From: Actinoplanes flavus
GTDB lineage: Bacteria; Actinomycetota; Actinomycetes; Mycobacteriales; Micromonosporaceae
Assembly: GCF_017592555.1 (NCBI RefSeq)
Contig: NZ_JAGFNS010000010.1
Span: 141,545 to 205,544, forward strand
Reading direction: 5' to 3'
Length of the DNA: 64,000 bases
Part shown: piece after piece, positions 51,656 to 59,884 of the stretch
Layout: each line of letters starts with the position of its first letter
How positions within the stretch are numbered: the first letter of the stretch is position 1
Notes under the pieces: generated by a model
What the model saw: the letters and a program-made list of their open reading frames with translations, nothing else
Database searches by the model: none
What the model was told of the DNA's origin: nothing
Position numbers and translations under genes: made by a program

Positions 51656-53033
51656 CCCGAACCCCGCCGCCCCGGCGCCGGCCGGCGGGGTGGTGCCCGG
51701 GCTTGACCCGGTTGTTCCTGCGCAGGTTGTTCCCGCGTCGGCTGTTCCCGCGCTGGGTCATCCGGCGGCGGGTCGTCCGGTGGCGTCCGGCACGGGCGAA
51801 GACACCGGTGAGCCGGCCGGGCGGGAATCCTCGGGGCGGGAGCGGGCCGGGGAGGCGGCGCGGCGGCTGGACCGGACGAAGCTGCTGGCCGCGCGGCTCA
51901 AAGCGGCCGGCAGCCAGCCCTATCTGGCGTCCGCGCTCTACAGCCTGACCGTGGTGCCGAGCATCGACGTCCCCACGATGGGTGTGGACAGGCACTGGCG
52001 CTGCTATGTGAATCCGGGGTTCGTCGAGGCCACGCCGGTCCACGAGCTCGCCGCCGTCTGGGTGCACGAGGTCGCCCACCTGCTGCGCGACCATCACGCG
52101 CGAGCCGCGCTGCTCGTACCCGAATACCGGCACGATCACCGGCGGGTCAACATCGCCCAGGACTGCGAGATCAACGACGATCTGTCGTCGCTGCCGTCGG
52201 GCGCCATGCGGCCGGAGATGTTCGGCCTGCCCGAGGGGCAGCTGTTCGAGCAGTACCTTCCCGGCATCCCGGCGGGTCACCGGCACCACGAGTGCGGATC
52301 CGGCGCGCACGGCCGGCCGCAGCCCTGGGAGTCGTCGGACGCCGCCCGGGTCAGCCCGGTCGAGGCCGCCGCGATCCGCCGGCAGACCGCGCAGGAGCTG
52401 CGGGCCCAGGCCAAGGCCCGGGGCCGGATCCCGGCGGGGTGGCGCCGCTGGGCGGACGAGATCCTGGAACCCACCGTCGACTGGCGGCGGGCACTCACCG
52501 GCGCCGTCCGGGAGGCCGCGTCCTGGGCTTCCGGGGCGGTCGACTACACCTATCAGCGCCCGTCCCGGCGTGGGGCGGCCGTTCCCCGTGTGGTGCTGCC
52601 CAGCCTGCGCCGCCCGATGCCGCGGGTGGCGGTGGTCGTCGACACCTCCGGTTCGATGGGCGACGACGAACTCCGCGCGGTGCTGGGCGAGGTCGCCGGG
52701 GTGCTCCGGGCGGTCGGCATCGGCCGTAACCGGGTCGCCGTGCTGGCCTGTGACGCCGACGTGCACGCGGTGCGCCGGGCCGCCACGGTCGGTGACGTCG
52801 TCCTGGCCGGGGGTGGAGGCACCGACATGCGGGTCGGTATCGAGCAGGCGCTGAAAGGGCCGGAACGACCACACATCGTCATCGTCCTGACGGACGGCTA
52901 CACCCCGTGGCCGGAAGTCCAGCCCGGCCAGGTCCGGGTCATCGCCGGAGTGATCGGCGAGGGCGGCGACGACCCACCGTCCTGGATCGAGACGATCCGC
53001 ATCCCGCTGGAGGCGGCCGCCCCCGCCCAGTGA
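51645..53033 (+). CDS. Metallopeptidase-like / vWA-like protein (DUF2201 type)
   Basis: A 462-aa protein. After a Pro/Ala-rich start (about 1-70) comes a zinc-peptidase-like domain with VWVHEVAHLLRDHH (HExxH) and IAQDCEINDDL, the DUF2201 N-terminal pattern. The C-terminal vWA-like domain carries the MIDAS motif VVDTSGSMGDDEL, GGGGTDMR and LTDGYTPWP. It is the partner of the preceding MoxR ATPase. It is not a Ro60/TROVE protein: no HEAT-repeat ring precedes the vWA. Whether it is an active peptidase cannot be told from sequence. Confidence 0.85.
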   Translation: MAPDPNPAAPAPAGGVVPGLDPVVPAQVVPASAVPALGHPAAGRPVASGTGEDTGEPAGRESSGRERAGEAARRLDRTKLLAARLKAAGSQPYLASALYSLTVVPSIDVPTMGVDRHWRCYVNPGFVEATPVHELAAVWVHEVAHLLRDHHARAALLVPEYRHDHRRVNIAQDCEINDDLSSLPSGAMRPEMFGLPEGQLFEQYLPGIPAGHRHHECGSGAHGRPQPWESSDAARVSPVEAAAIRRQTAQELRAQAKARGRIPAGWRRWADEILEPTVDWRRALTGAVREAASWASGAVDYTYQRPSRRGAAVPRVVLPSLRRPMPRVAVVVDTSGSMGDDELRAVLGEVAGVLRAVGIGRNRVAVLACDADVHAVRRAATVGDVVLAGGGGTDMRVGIEQALKGPERPHIVIVLTDGYTPWPEVQPGQVRVIAGVIGEGGDDPPSWIETIRIPLEAAAPAQ

Positions 53034-53149
53034 CGGCGGGCCGCTCCCGTGCGGTGACGGCGGGCCGCTCTCGTGCGGTGACGGCGGGCCGCTTCCGTGC
53101 GGTGACGGCGGGCCGCTCTCGTGCGGTGACGGCGGGCCGCTGTCGCGGC
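53030..53149 (+). repeat. 24-bp minisatellite, five units
   Basis: GTGACGGCGGGCCGCTCYCG followed by TGCG repeats at 53030, 53054, 53078, 53102 and 53126, the last diverged. The first unit contains the stop codon of the vWA gene. The 53034-53234 gap holds only this and the next gene's promoter. Confidence 0.9.
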
Positions 53150-53234
53150 CGTGAGTGGGGCTTTCGCTTTGTGGAGAGTGGGACGTTCCACGGCCCGGCG
53201 GCGCTGGGCTGTGGGTAGCGCCTACCATCGCGGG

Positions 53235-53939
53235 ATGCTCAGGCGTCGATGGATCATCGCGGGGGTCGTCATCGGGGTGCTCGGCCTGTCGGTCGCTGGG
53301 GTGGCGGTGGCCGCGCCCGCGGTGACGGCGGTCGCCTGTCCGCAGTGCTACGGCCTGACCTCCCTGGGCGACGGCGTCTATGCCGAGGTCGGCGACGACA
53401 CGGCGGGGGACGCCTACCGGCGGATGATCGAGGCGGCGAATCAGCGTGTCGCCGGCTTCTACGGCGGCCGCACATCGAGCCCACGGGTCCTGATCTGCGC
53501 GACCACCGAGTGCTACCACCGCATCGGTGGCGGCGCGGAGAAGGGGCGAGCCCTGCGTACCTGGGCCCTGATGCTCTCCCCAGCCGGCGCGGACGAGACC
53601 ATCGCGGCGCACGAGCTGGCGCACACCGAGCTGCGGCAGCGGCTGGGTGACGCCATCGGGCAGGTGCCGTACTGGTTCAACGAGGGCCTGGCGGTGCTGG
53701 TCTCCGGTGATGTCCGGTATCTGAGGGCTGAAGGAGAGGCCGACCGCTGCCGGATGCCCTACGACGAGGCCGTCCGGGTGGTCGAGGAGAGCCGCGACCA
53801 GGCCACCGAGCGCACCTACATGCAAGCCGCCTGCGTGGTCAGCCGCTGGGCCGGTGCACGGGGCGGACCGGCCGCCGTGTCGGGGCTGATCGACGATCTG
53901 CGCGCCGGGAAGTCCTTCCCGGACCTGGTACGGGTCTGA
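53235..53939 (+). CDS. Secreted or membrane-anchored HExxH metallopeptidase-like protein
   Basis: A 234-aa protein with an N-terminal hydrophobic signal (MLRRRWIIAGVVIGVLGLSV). The mature part holds ACPQCYGL, an AAHELAHTELRQRLG zinc motif and WFNEGLAVLVSG, the gluzincin-like NEG turn of peptidase-MA folds. It is likely an extracytoplasmic peptidase; substrate unknown. The start looks leaderless: TACCAT, six bases, ATG. It is flanked by 24-bp minisatellites and may not belong to the array upstream. Confidence 0.75.
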   Translation: MLRRRWIIAGVVIGVLGLSVAGVAVAAPAVTAVACPQCYGLTSLGDGVYAEVGDDTAGDAYRRMIEAANQRVAGFYGGRTSSPRVLICATTECYHRIGGGAEKGRALRTWALMLSPAGADETIAAHELAHTELRQRLGDAIGQVPYWFNEGLAVLVSGDVRYLRAEGEADRCRMPYDEAVRVVEESRDQATERTYMQAACVVSRWAGARGGPAAVSGLIDDLRAGKSFPDLVRV

Positions 53940-54007
53940 CCGCGGATCAGCCGGCGAGCGACAGCAGCCCGATTCTCGGCGCGCTGAGCCGGCCAGGCCG
54001 CCTCGTG

Positions 54008-54204
54008 GACGTTGCGTGACGTTGCCGTGTGGGCGTTGCGTGACGTTGTCGCGGGGCGTTGCTGTGTGGGCGTTGCGTGACGTTGTCGCGGGGCGTTGCT
54101 GTGTGGGCGTTGCGTGACGTTGTCGCGGGGCGTTGCTGTGTGGGCGTTGCGTGACGTTGTCGTGTGGGCGTTGCGTGACGTTGTCGTGTGGGCGTTGCGC
54201 GACG
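54008..54204 (+). repeat. 24-bp / 37-bp composite tandem repeat
   Basis: The unit GTGTGGGCGTTGCGTGACGT+TGTC (24 bp) occurs six times. After three of the copies a 13-bp GCGGGGCGTTGCT is inserted, giving 37-bp units, and the last two full copies return to 24 bp. It fills most of the 304-bp gap between the HExxH gene and the nitronate monooxygenase. There are no spacers as in CRISPR. Confidence 0.88.
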
Positions 54205-54243
54205 CCTTCGCCCGGTGTTGAGCAGGCGTAATAGGGTCGGCGG

Positions 54244-55245
54244 ATGCGTGCTCCGATCCCGTCCCTGCTGGTCGCCCCGATGGCCGGCGGCCCGTCCACC
54301 CCCGCTCTGGTGATCGCCGCCGGGCGGGCCGGCGCTCTCGGTCTTCTGGCGGCCGGGTACAAGACCCCGGAGGCGGTGGAGGACGAGCTGCGCGCGGTGC
54401 GGTCCGCGGGGATCGGGTACGGGCTGAACATCTTCGTCCCGTCGCGCCCACCGTCCGACATCGCTGCCCTGGAGCGCTACCGTCGCCTGCTTCAGGCCGA
54501 GGCCGACCGGTACGGGGTGGACCTGCCCCCGCTGCGCCTGCGCGACGACGACCACTTCGACGCCAAGGTGGACCTCGCCACCGCGTACGCGCCGTCGCTG
54601 GTCAGCTTCACGTTCGGCGTACCGGATCGGATCGTGGTGGCCGCGTTGCAGGCTGCCGGAAGCCTCGTCGCGGTGACCGTGACGTCCGCGGCGGAAGCCG
54701 CACCGGCGTTGGCCGTGGCCCCGGACCTGCTGATCGCCCAGGCCGGTACGGCGGGCGGCCACGCCTCCACGACCAGCCCGGCCGGCTATCGGGGTGCCAC
54801 GACGGCCCCGGAGATTCTGGCCGCGATTCGTTCGGTGACGGATGTGCCGGTGATCGTGGCCGGTGGCGCCGGATCCGCCGGGGATGTGCGCGGCCTGCTG
54901 TCGGCGGGTGCGGCCGCGGTGCAGGCGGGCACCGTGTTCCTGCTGGCGGAGGAGGCCGGCACCCGGCCGGCGCAGCGTGCCGCCATGCTTTCCGCGGGCG
55001 CCCACGAGACGGTGGTGACCCGGGCGTTCACCGGGCAGCCGGCGCGGGCGCTGCGTAACAGGTTCACCGACGAGTACTCGGCCGTCGCTCCGGTGGGCTA
55101 TCCGGCCGTACACCATCTGACCGCGCCGATCCGGGCGGCGGCCGCCGAGCAGGGTGACCCGGGGGCGCTCAACCTGTGGGCCGGCACCGGTTTCGCGGCG
55201 GCCCGCCCGGCCCCAGCTGCGGAGATCATCGAGTCGTTAAGTTAA
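54244..55245 (+). CDS. Nitronate monooxygenase (NMO/2-nitropropane dioxygenase family)
   Basis: A 333-aa FMN TIM-barrel oxidoreductase. Motifs are LLVAPMAGGPSTPALVIAA, GYGLNIFVP, AQAGTAGGHAS, VPVIVAGGAGSAGDV and GAAAVQAGTVFLL, as in class I nitronate monooxygenases. These oxidise nitronates such as propionate-3-nitronate; the exact substrate is inferred. The start is probably leaderless: TAGGGT, six bases, ATG. No operon partner. Confidence 0.88.
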   Translation: MRAPIPSLLVAPMAGGPSTPALVIAAGRAGALGLLAAGYKTPEAVEDELRAVRSAGIGYGLNIFVPSRPPSDIAALERYRRLLQAEADRYGVDLPPLRLRDDDHFDAKVDLATAYAPSLVSFTFGVPDRIVVAALQAAGSLVAVTVTSAAEAAPALAVAPDLLIAQAGTAGGHASTTSPAGYRGATTAPEILAAIRSVTDVPVIVAGGAGSAGDVRGLLSAGAAAVQAGTVFLLAEEAGTRPAQRAAMLSAGAHETVVTRAFTGQPARALRNRFTDEYSAVAPVGYPAVHHLTAPIRAAAAEQGDPGALNLWAGTGFAAARPAPAAEIIESLS

Positions 55246-55331
55246 TCGAGTAGGCGATCCTTGATGAGGAAAAATCGCGCGATGAGCTCGGCTCTCTTCA
55301 CAAGAAGTTAATCTATGTTTACCGTCACGGC

Positions 55332-56146
55332 ATGGACGACGGTCTCTTCGATGACGCCGCTGTCATTCGGCGGGTGGCCGAGAGGGGCTCCTGCTCGCCG
55401 GCGGCGGCCGCGCCACGCTCCTGCAGATCGCACACCCGGGCGTCGCCGCGGGCGTGTACGACCACAGCGACTTCGCCGAGCGCCCCCTCGACCGGCTGCG
55501 CACCACGATGAGCTACATCTTCGGCGTGCTCTTCGGCACCGTCGACGAGGGCCGCGCCATCAGCCGCGCCGTGGCCGGGATGCACCGCAGGGTGACCGGC
55601 CCCGGCTACCACGCCGACGACCCCGATCTCCAGGTCTGGGTCAACGCCACCCTCTACGACACCGCGATCCTGCTCTACCAGCGGATTTTCGGCCCGCTCA
55701 GCCCGGCCGAGCTGGACGAGTGCTTCCACCAGTACGCGGTGCTCGCCACCTCGATCGGCTGCCCCGAGGACGCCTGGCCCGCCGACCGTGCCACCTTCGG
55801 CGCGTACTGGCAGCACACCGTCACCACGCTCCAGGTCAGCGACCAGGCCCGGGAGATCGCGGCCGCGCTCATGAGACCGACGAACATCCCGGCCGTGCTG
55901 CGCCCCGCGAAGCCGCTGAACCGCCTGGTCACCATCGGCCTGCTGCCGGAGCCGATCCGGGCCGGATTCGGCTACACCTGGTCACCGGGCCGGCAGCGGA
56001 TCCTCGACGCGTTCCTCGCCACCACCAAGGTCGTCTACCCGCGCCTGCCCCTGCGGCTGCGCGACACGGTGAAGGACTACTACCTCGACGACCTGCGACG
56101 ACGGCTGGCCCGGCGGCGCAACCCCCGGACCGCCGGCGGCCGATAG
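55332..56146 (+). pseudogene. MpaB-family (DUF2236) oxygenase with frameshift
   Basis: ATG 55332 sits six bases after TACCGT, the leaderless geometry seen elsewhere here, and reads MDDGLFDDAAVIRRVAERG. Similarity then jumps frame to LLLAGGGRATLLQIAHPGVA, the family's N-terminal signature, and continues YDHSDFAERPLDRL and the rest of the DUF2236 domain to 56146. One missing base around 55386-55390 (GGGGCTCC) explains it. Intact protein would be about 271 aa. GTG 55454 gives a shortened 230-aa frame that loses the conserved start. It is either a real recent mutation or a sequence error. Confidence 0.75.
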
Positions 56147-56158
56147 GACAGCCGCGGA

Positions 56159-56357
56159 ATGAACGCAGGCGAGATCTCGCTCAAGGTCGGGACCGGTTCC
56201 GGGGGTGTCCGGCGCGGCGGGCCGGTTCGGCCTCGAGGCCGGGTCTCTCAAAACCGAGGACGTACGCAGTACGGCGTGGCCGGCTACCGGCGCCACCATC
56301 GAGCTCGCCGGTGACCTGGAGGTCGACGTGACGTCCGGTGTGGATGAATGCTTCTGA
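56159..56357 (+). other. Possible decayed small ORF
   Basis: The 380-bp gap 56147-56526 has no intact gene. From ATG 56159 a reading MNAGEISLKVGTGSG, then after a frame change GLEAGSLKTEDV and IELAGDLEVDVTSG to TGA 56357, resembles the small beta-rich proteins encoded near trypsin or STAND conflict genes in actinobacteria. This is weak: it needs a frameshift and no family was confirmed. Confidence 0.2.
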
Positions 56358-56526
56358 CCGGCCTCCGCCAGTTCGGTGCCCGCGTGGACGAACGGGTCCC
56401 CGCCCGGCCGGTCGAGATCACCGCCGATCTGAACCCACCTGGCTGCCCCCGAACATTCGGCTGCCCGCCGTTTCGGGCAACGACGTCAAGGCCGCCAGGT
56501 CTCGCAGGCTGCTTTCCGCTTTGGCG

Positions 56527-58251
56527 CTATGGATGCGGACAGTCGTCTTTGCCTACGATCGGTGATCCGTGCGCGCCGGTGGTCGCAACCTCGTAGGGGA
56601 TAGTGCCCCGAGTGTTGCGAACATACGCTTCTCTGATGTTGTGCAGGCACATCAGTGACTCTCCGCCGCTGTCGATGACGCCATTGTCGTCGAAGTGAAT
56701 CGGGCCGCTGACACCCTCGAACGCCTGTTGCCTGTTGCGTTCCATGATTTCGGTGTGAATTCCGGCCCCGGTGATCTCCTTGACCCCGGCGACGGTTTGG
56801 CGGGCGACGGAATCCAGCATGATGTTGATGATGTCGAACGCGGGCCCCGTCCGGACGCCCAGCGGCTTGACGTCGGTCGCGTCCTGGCATCGACCGAGCA
56901 CCTGCTTGACGGCCTCCAGGAAGAACTGCAGGTTGCCGGGATTCTTCGGTTTGCAGGTGGCCGATGCGACGCCGTTGCTGCTGAAGACGAAAGGATAGTC
57001 ACTGGGGGCGACGTCCCGGCCGTTGGTCTCAGGATCGCCGACGACATATCGGGAGGTGTTTCCGGCGCCCACCAGGATGGGCAGGTTTCCCTTTCGGCAG
57101 GTCCGGTAGACTTCTTTCAAGAATCCGTCGAATTCGGTGTACCGGCCGCCGTAGAAAACGATCCCGTCATATCGATCGTGGCACCAATCCCGAAGATCGA
57201 ACCCGGTGGCCCCCCATTGCCTCTCCTGGTAGCCATCGCCGAATTCCTTGCGGAGCCCGGCGCGGAAATCGTCCACGTACAGGTCCGCGTTCTTCGGGGT
57301 CGGCGGAGGGTTGCCGATGGTATAGATGTTGATAATACTGCCGAGTCCGAGGTGCTTCGCATAGGAACGGATCAGTCGAGACTGCTCCCGGGTCGTGGTC
57401 TGTAGCTGGAGAAAGCGTGTCATCCCTTCGCCGAGACGGTCGGCGGCGCCAGTGGAGGTCAATACCAGGAGCCCGTACGACTGCAGCTCTTGCATTGCCG
57501 TCCGCGTTGAGGTGCGGCTGTCCATGGCGACGAGGACGGCGGTGACAGTGGGGTCACTCTGGGCGAGTTCTTTGATTTTCGGCAAGAGGATGTCGACATG
57601 TTCTCCCCCCTGGCCGGCGTTCGCCACCACCACCTCCAGGAGCGGCCTGGACGGCGTGTCCTTTCCGTTTTTCAAAGCCAGGTGCTGGGCGATCGCAATG
57701 CCTTCCATCGCCTCCCGCTCGGCCGGATACCGCTCGTCGGCCGGTAGTTTCAACTTCGTGGTCAGCGCGGTCATCATGACCAGCCGCACGCGGGGGTTGG
57801 GCCACCCCTCCTTCGCCATCCGTTCGACCTCGCGGTTGTACCGGAAGATCCGGCTCTGCGCCTCGGGCAAGGCCTTTCCGGAGCCGAACATCAGGTCCTC
57901 GCCATCGCTGTATCCGATGCATTGGCCGGTCGCGTCTTCGCCGTCCCTGGAGATCACGACACTGAACCGGTCCGGCGAGTTGTTCTGACCGCACGCTGCG
58001 GGTGGTGGCTCCGGCGCCACGTTCAGCATGGCCGACGGGGAAGGGGTGACAGGTCTTTTCGCGGTGAAACGATCGGCTATCGCGAAGCCGTCGGCGACCC
58101 AGCTGATCACGCCACCGGAAGCCACCACGAGGCTCACAACGGCGAGTTTCGTCAGAAGATCCCACTTCGACCATCGGGCACCAATCGACTCCCGGGGAGG
58201 GCGCGTCCATTGTTGATCGGTGCGCATATCCGAATCACCACTGTCGGTCAC
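56527..58251 (-). CDS. Membrane-anchored periplasmic-binding-like receptor
   Basis: A 574-aa protein. One transmembrane helix (about residues 34-57, LLTKLAVVSLVVASGGVISW) is followed by a type I periplasmic-binding fold in the style of branched-chain amino-acid receptors: VRLVMMTAL, VVVANAGQGGEH, VLVAMDSRTS, DGIVFYGGRY and FDIINIMLDS. No ABC permease or ATPase genes are near, so it is more likely a sensor than an importer subunit. GTG 58251 fits a leaderless start (TAAGGT, six bases, GTG). Base composition is visibly less GC-rich than the rest, suggesting later acquisition. Confidence 0.75.
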   Translation of the reverse strand: MTDSGDSDMRTDQQWTRPPRESIGARWSKWDLLTKLAVVSLVVASGGVISWVADGFAIADRFTAKRPVTPSPSAMLNVAPEPPPAACGQNNSPDRFSVVISRDGEDATGQCIGYSDGEDLMFGSGKALPEAQSRIFRYNREVERMAKEGWPNPRVRLVMMTALTTKLKLPADERYPAEREAMEGIAIAQHLALKNGKDTPSRPLLEVVVANAGQGGEHVDILLPKIKELAQSDPTVTAVLVAMDSRTSTRTAMQELQSYGLLVLTSTGAADRLGEGMTRFLQLQTTTREQSRLIRSYAKHLGLGSIINIYTIGNPPPTPKNADLYVDDFRAGLRKEFGDGYQERQWGATGFDLRDWCHDRYDGIVFYGGRYTEFDGFLKEVYRTCRKGNLPILVGAGNTSRYVVGDPETNGRDVAPSDYPFVFSSNGVASATCKPKNPGNLQFFLEAVKQVLGRCQDATDVKPLGVRTGPAFDIINIMLDSVARQTVAGVKEITGAGIHTEIMERNRQQAFEGVSGPIHFDDNGVIDSGGESLMCLHNIREAYVRNTRGTIPYEVATTGAHGSPIVGKDDCPHP

Positions 58252-58556
58252 AGCGATACCTTAGCCAGCCAGGCGAGTCGTCCTATTGATCAGTTCTGGA
58301 ACCGAGTGCGAATCCCCCATAAGTGATGTCCCGCCACGGATAAATGTCACCCCGGGCCGCAATCTGAATACGTTGCGTCACTTTCGATCGTGTTCATATT
58401 CGCAATCCGAGGTCGCTTCGGATAATGGTCGGTTTGACGGGCGGCACCCCGATCAACCCGAATTTCGTGGCCGGCCCGGCGTTTTTGGAACGTAGTTCGG
58501 CACGTCCAGCCGAGCGGGTCTCCGATTCTGTCGGTGGTGCTTGCTACGGTGCCCCG
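58252..58556. other. AT-richer intergenic region
   Basis: 305 bp between the divergent receptor gene and the 58557 gene. Besides the two leaderless -10 boxes at its ends (58258-58263 reversed, and TACGGT at 58545) I see no gene, hairpin or repeat. Confidence 0.5.
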
Positions 58557-59135
58557 GTGAGTGACGCGTACACCGTCTTCTGGCCGCAGGACCGCTGGCG
58601 GCGTGCGCTGGGCATGCACCGGCCGCTCGAGGTCATGTTCGGCGGCCCGCATGTGTCCGAGCCGAGTTTCCGGCGGGCGAAGGTCGCTGCCGGTGACCTG
58701 CTCTACCCCATCGGCGTGCACAGCCGGGTCCTGTTCGTCTTCGGGCGGATGCGAGTGCGGGAGATCGTGGACGCTGACCGTGATCGGCTGGAGGAGTTCT
58801 ACGAACGATTTCGCCCTTGGCGGTTCCTGGCGGCGACCTGCACGAACGAGGTGGTGCTCGGCGAGGAGGGCACCATGGTGCACAGCGGACGAGCGATCCC
58901 GGGCGAGATGCTGAAGACGCTCACCTACCTGCCGCGCCGAGGTCCGCGCCCGATCAAGCATGTCAGCGCGGACGGCCTACTCACGAGCGCGATCAGTGTT
59001 CAGGGAACCTACCGCCTGGCCGCGGCGTCGGCCGTCGATCTTGATGCTGTGCTGGATCGCTCATCACCCCTCATCTCCACCGTTCCGCCCCCGCGTCCCG
59101 GTTCGGCCGGCTCAGGCATCGGAACCCTGTTCTAG
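58557..59135 (+). CDS. Unrecognised cytosolic protein
   Basis: A 192-aa protein starting VSDAYTVFWPQDRWRRALGM, with YPIGVHSRVLFVFGRMRVRE, RFRPWRFLAATCTNEVVLGE and LTYLPRRGPRPIKHVSADGL. It has alternating strands and helices and no signal peptide or membrane helix. No family recognised. GTG 58557 fits TACGGT plus six bases (leaderless) and is preferred over the longer frame from 58425, whose extra residues run through the promoter. Confidence 0.6.
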   Translation: MSDAYTVFWPQDRWRRALGMHRPLEVMFGGPHVSEPSFRRAKVAAGDLLYPIGVHSRVLFVFGRMRVREIVDADRDRLEEFYERFRPWRFLAATCTNEVVLGEEGTMVHSGRAIPGEMLKTLTYLPRRGPRPIKHVSADGLLTSAISVQGTYRLAAASAVDLDAVLDRSSPLISTVPPPRPGSAGSGIGTLF

Positions 59136-59334
59136 AATCCGCGCCATGGTTCGATATTCGAGCCTTCTTGGTGTCGTTGATTCAAATGAAAAGAGCGTTC
59201 CTGGTGCCAGATATCCGGCACGGAATTGAACCGGGAAAACCCTGGCGGCAGGATCGCCGTGATCAGCGGCGGCGGTCACCGTCAGGATGGGCCCGGAACC
59301 AGCGGTGGCGCCATGACGTCTCAGGGCGGTGACG

Positions 59335-59820
59335 ATGATGCGACTTCGGCTCTCCTCGGTCCTGGTGTCGGCGACTCTGATGTCAGCCTGTACGACCTCG
59401 GCCCATCCATCCGCGGCAAGCTCCGGTGGGGACTTCCGGACCGAAGCCAGTTCACCGGCGAAGTCGAGCGCCCCCGGCGAAGCCGCTGCTGTCTGGTTCC
59501 TCGAGCCGGGCCAGAGCCTGGCGACATCATCCACGAGGTTCACCGCACTGGTTTCACGGTTGGAGTGCAACAGTGGGATCACGGGTCAGGTCCTGGCACC
59601 GAGGATCGACATACGCGAGTCGGAGGTCGTCGTGACGTTCACGGTCGCGCCGATGCAGCCGGCCGCGGCGACGTGTCCCGGCAACGATCAGGTTCCCTAC
59701 GACGTCGATCTCGGTGGACCCCTCCAGGGCAGGGCACTTGTCGATGGTCAGTGCCGGCCCGGCGGGGACGCCGTCGGCACATCATTCTGCGTTCCGGACG
59801 CCACCCGCTTCCGGCCTTGA
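59335..59820 (+). CDS. Small lipoprotein
   Basis: A 161-aa predicted lipoprotein: MMRLRLSSVLVSATLMSAC ends in the lipobox cysteine, followed by a Ser/Ala-rich linker. A beta-rich domain has VSRLECNSGITG, ESEVVVTFTVAPM and two further cysteines that could form a disulfide (ATCPGND, DGQCRPGG, TSFCVPD). No family recognised. AGGGCGG lies before the start; GTG 59329 or ATG 59338 are alternatives. It ends at a terminator shared with the M28 gene. Confidence 0.65.
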   Translation: MMRLRLSSVLVSATLMSACTTSAHPSAASSGGDFRTEASSPAKSSAPGEAAAVWFLEPGQSLATSSTRFTALVSRLECNSGITGQVLAPRIDIRESEVVVTFTVAPMQPAAATCPGNDQVPYDVDLGGPLQGRALVDGQCRPGGDAVGTSFCVPDATRFRP

Positions 59821-59848
59821 CGCCCGACCCTCGCCTGACCGGTCAGGG

Positions 59849-59880
59849 AACCGGACGATGCCGGAGGGCATCGTCCGGTT
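59849..59880. terminator. Bidirectional terminator hairpin
   Basis: A perfect 14-bp stem AACCGGACGATGCC with loop GGAG lies between the convergent lipoprotein and M28 genes. A separate perfect palindrome CCTGACCGGTCAGG stands at 59834-59847. Confidence 0.85.
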
Positions 59881-59884
59881 GCTG

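Noticed and set aside
51645..53033. Ro60/Rsr protein (TROVE plus vWA) that would make the RNAs Y RNAs
   Set aside because: The N-terminal part has an HExxH metallopeptidase-like pattern rather than TROVE HEAT repeats; the comparison is kept only as an analogy.
54008..54204. CRISPR array
   Set aside because: The repeats are contiguous or separated by the same 13-bp insert, with no unique spacers and no cas genes.
59112..59582. Minus-strand 156-aa ORF
   Set aside because: Overlaps the lipoprotein gene, which has a clear lipobox on the plus strand; no convincing protein features on the minus strand.
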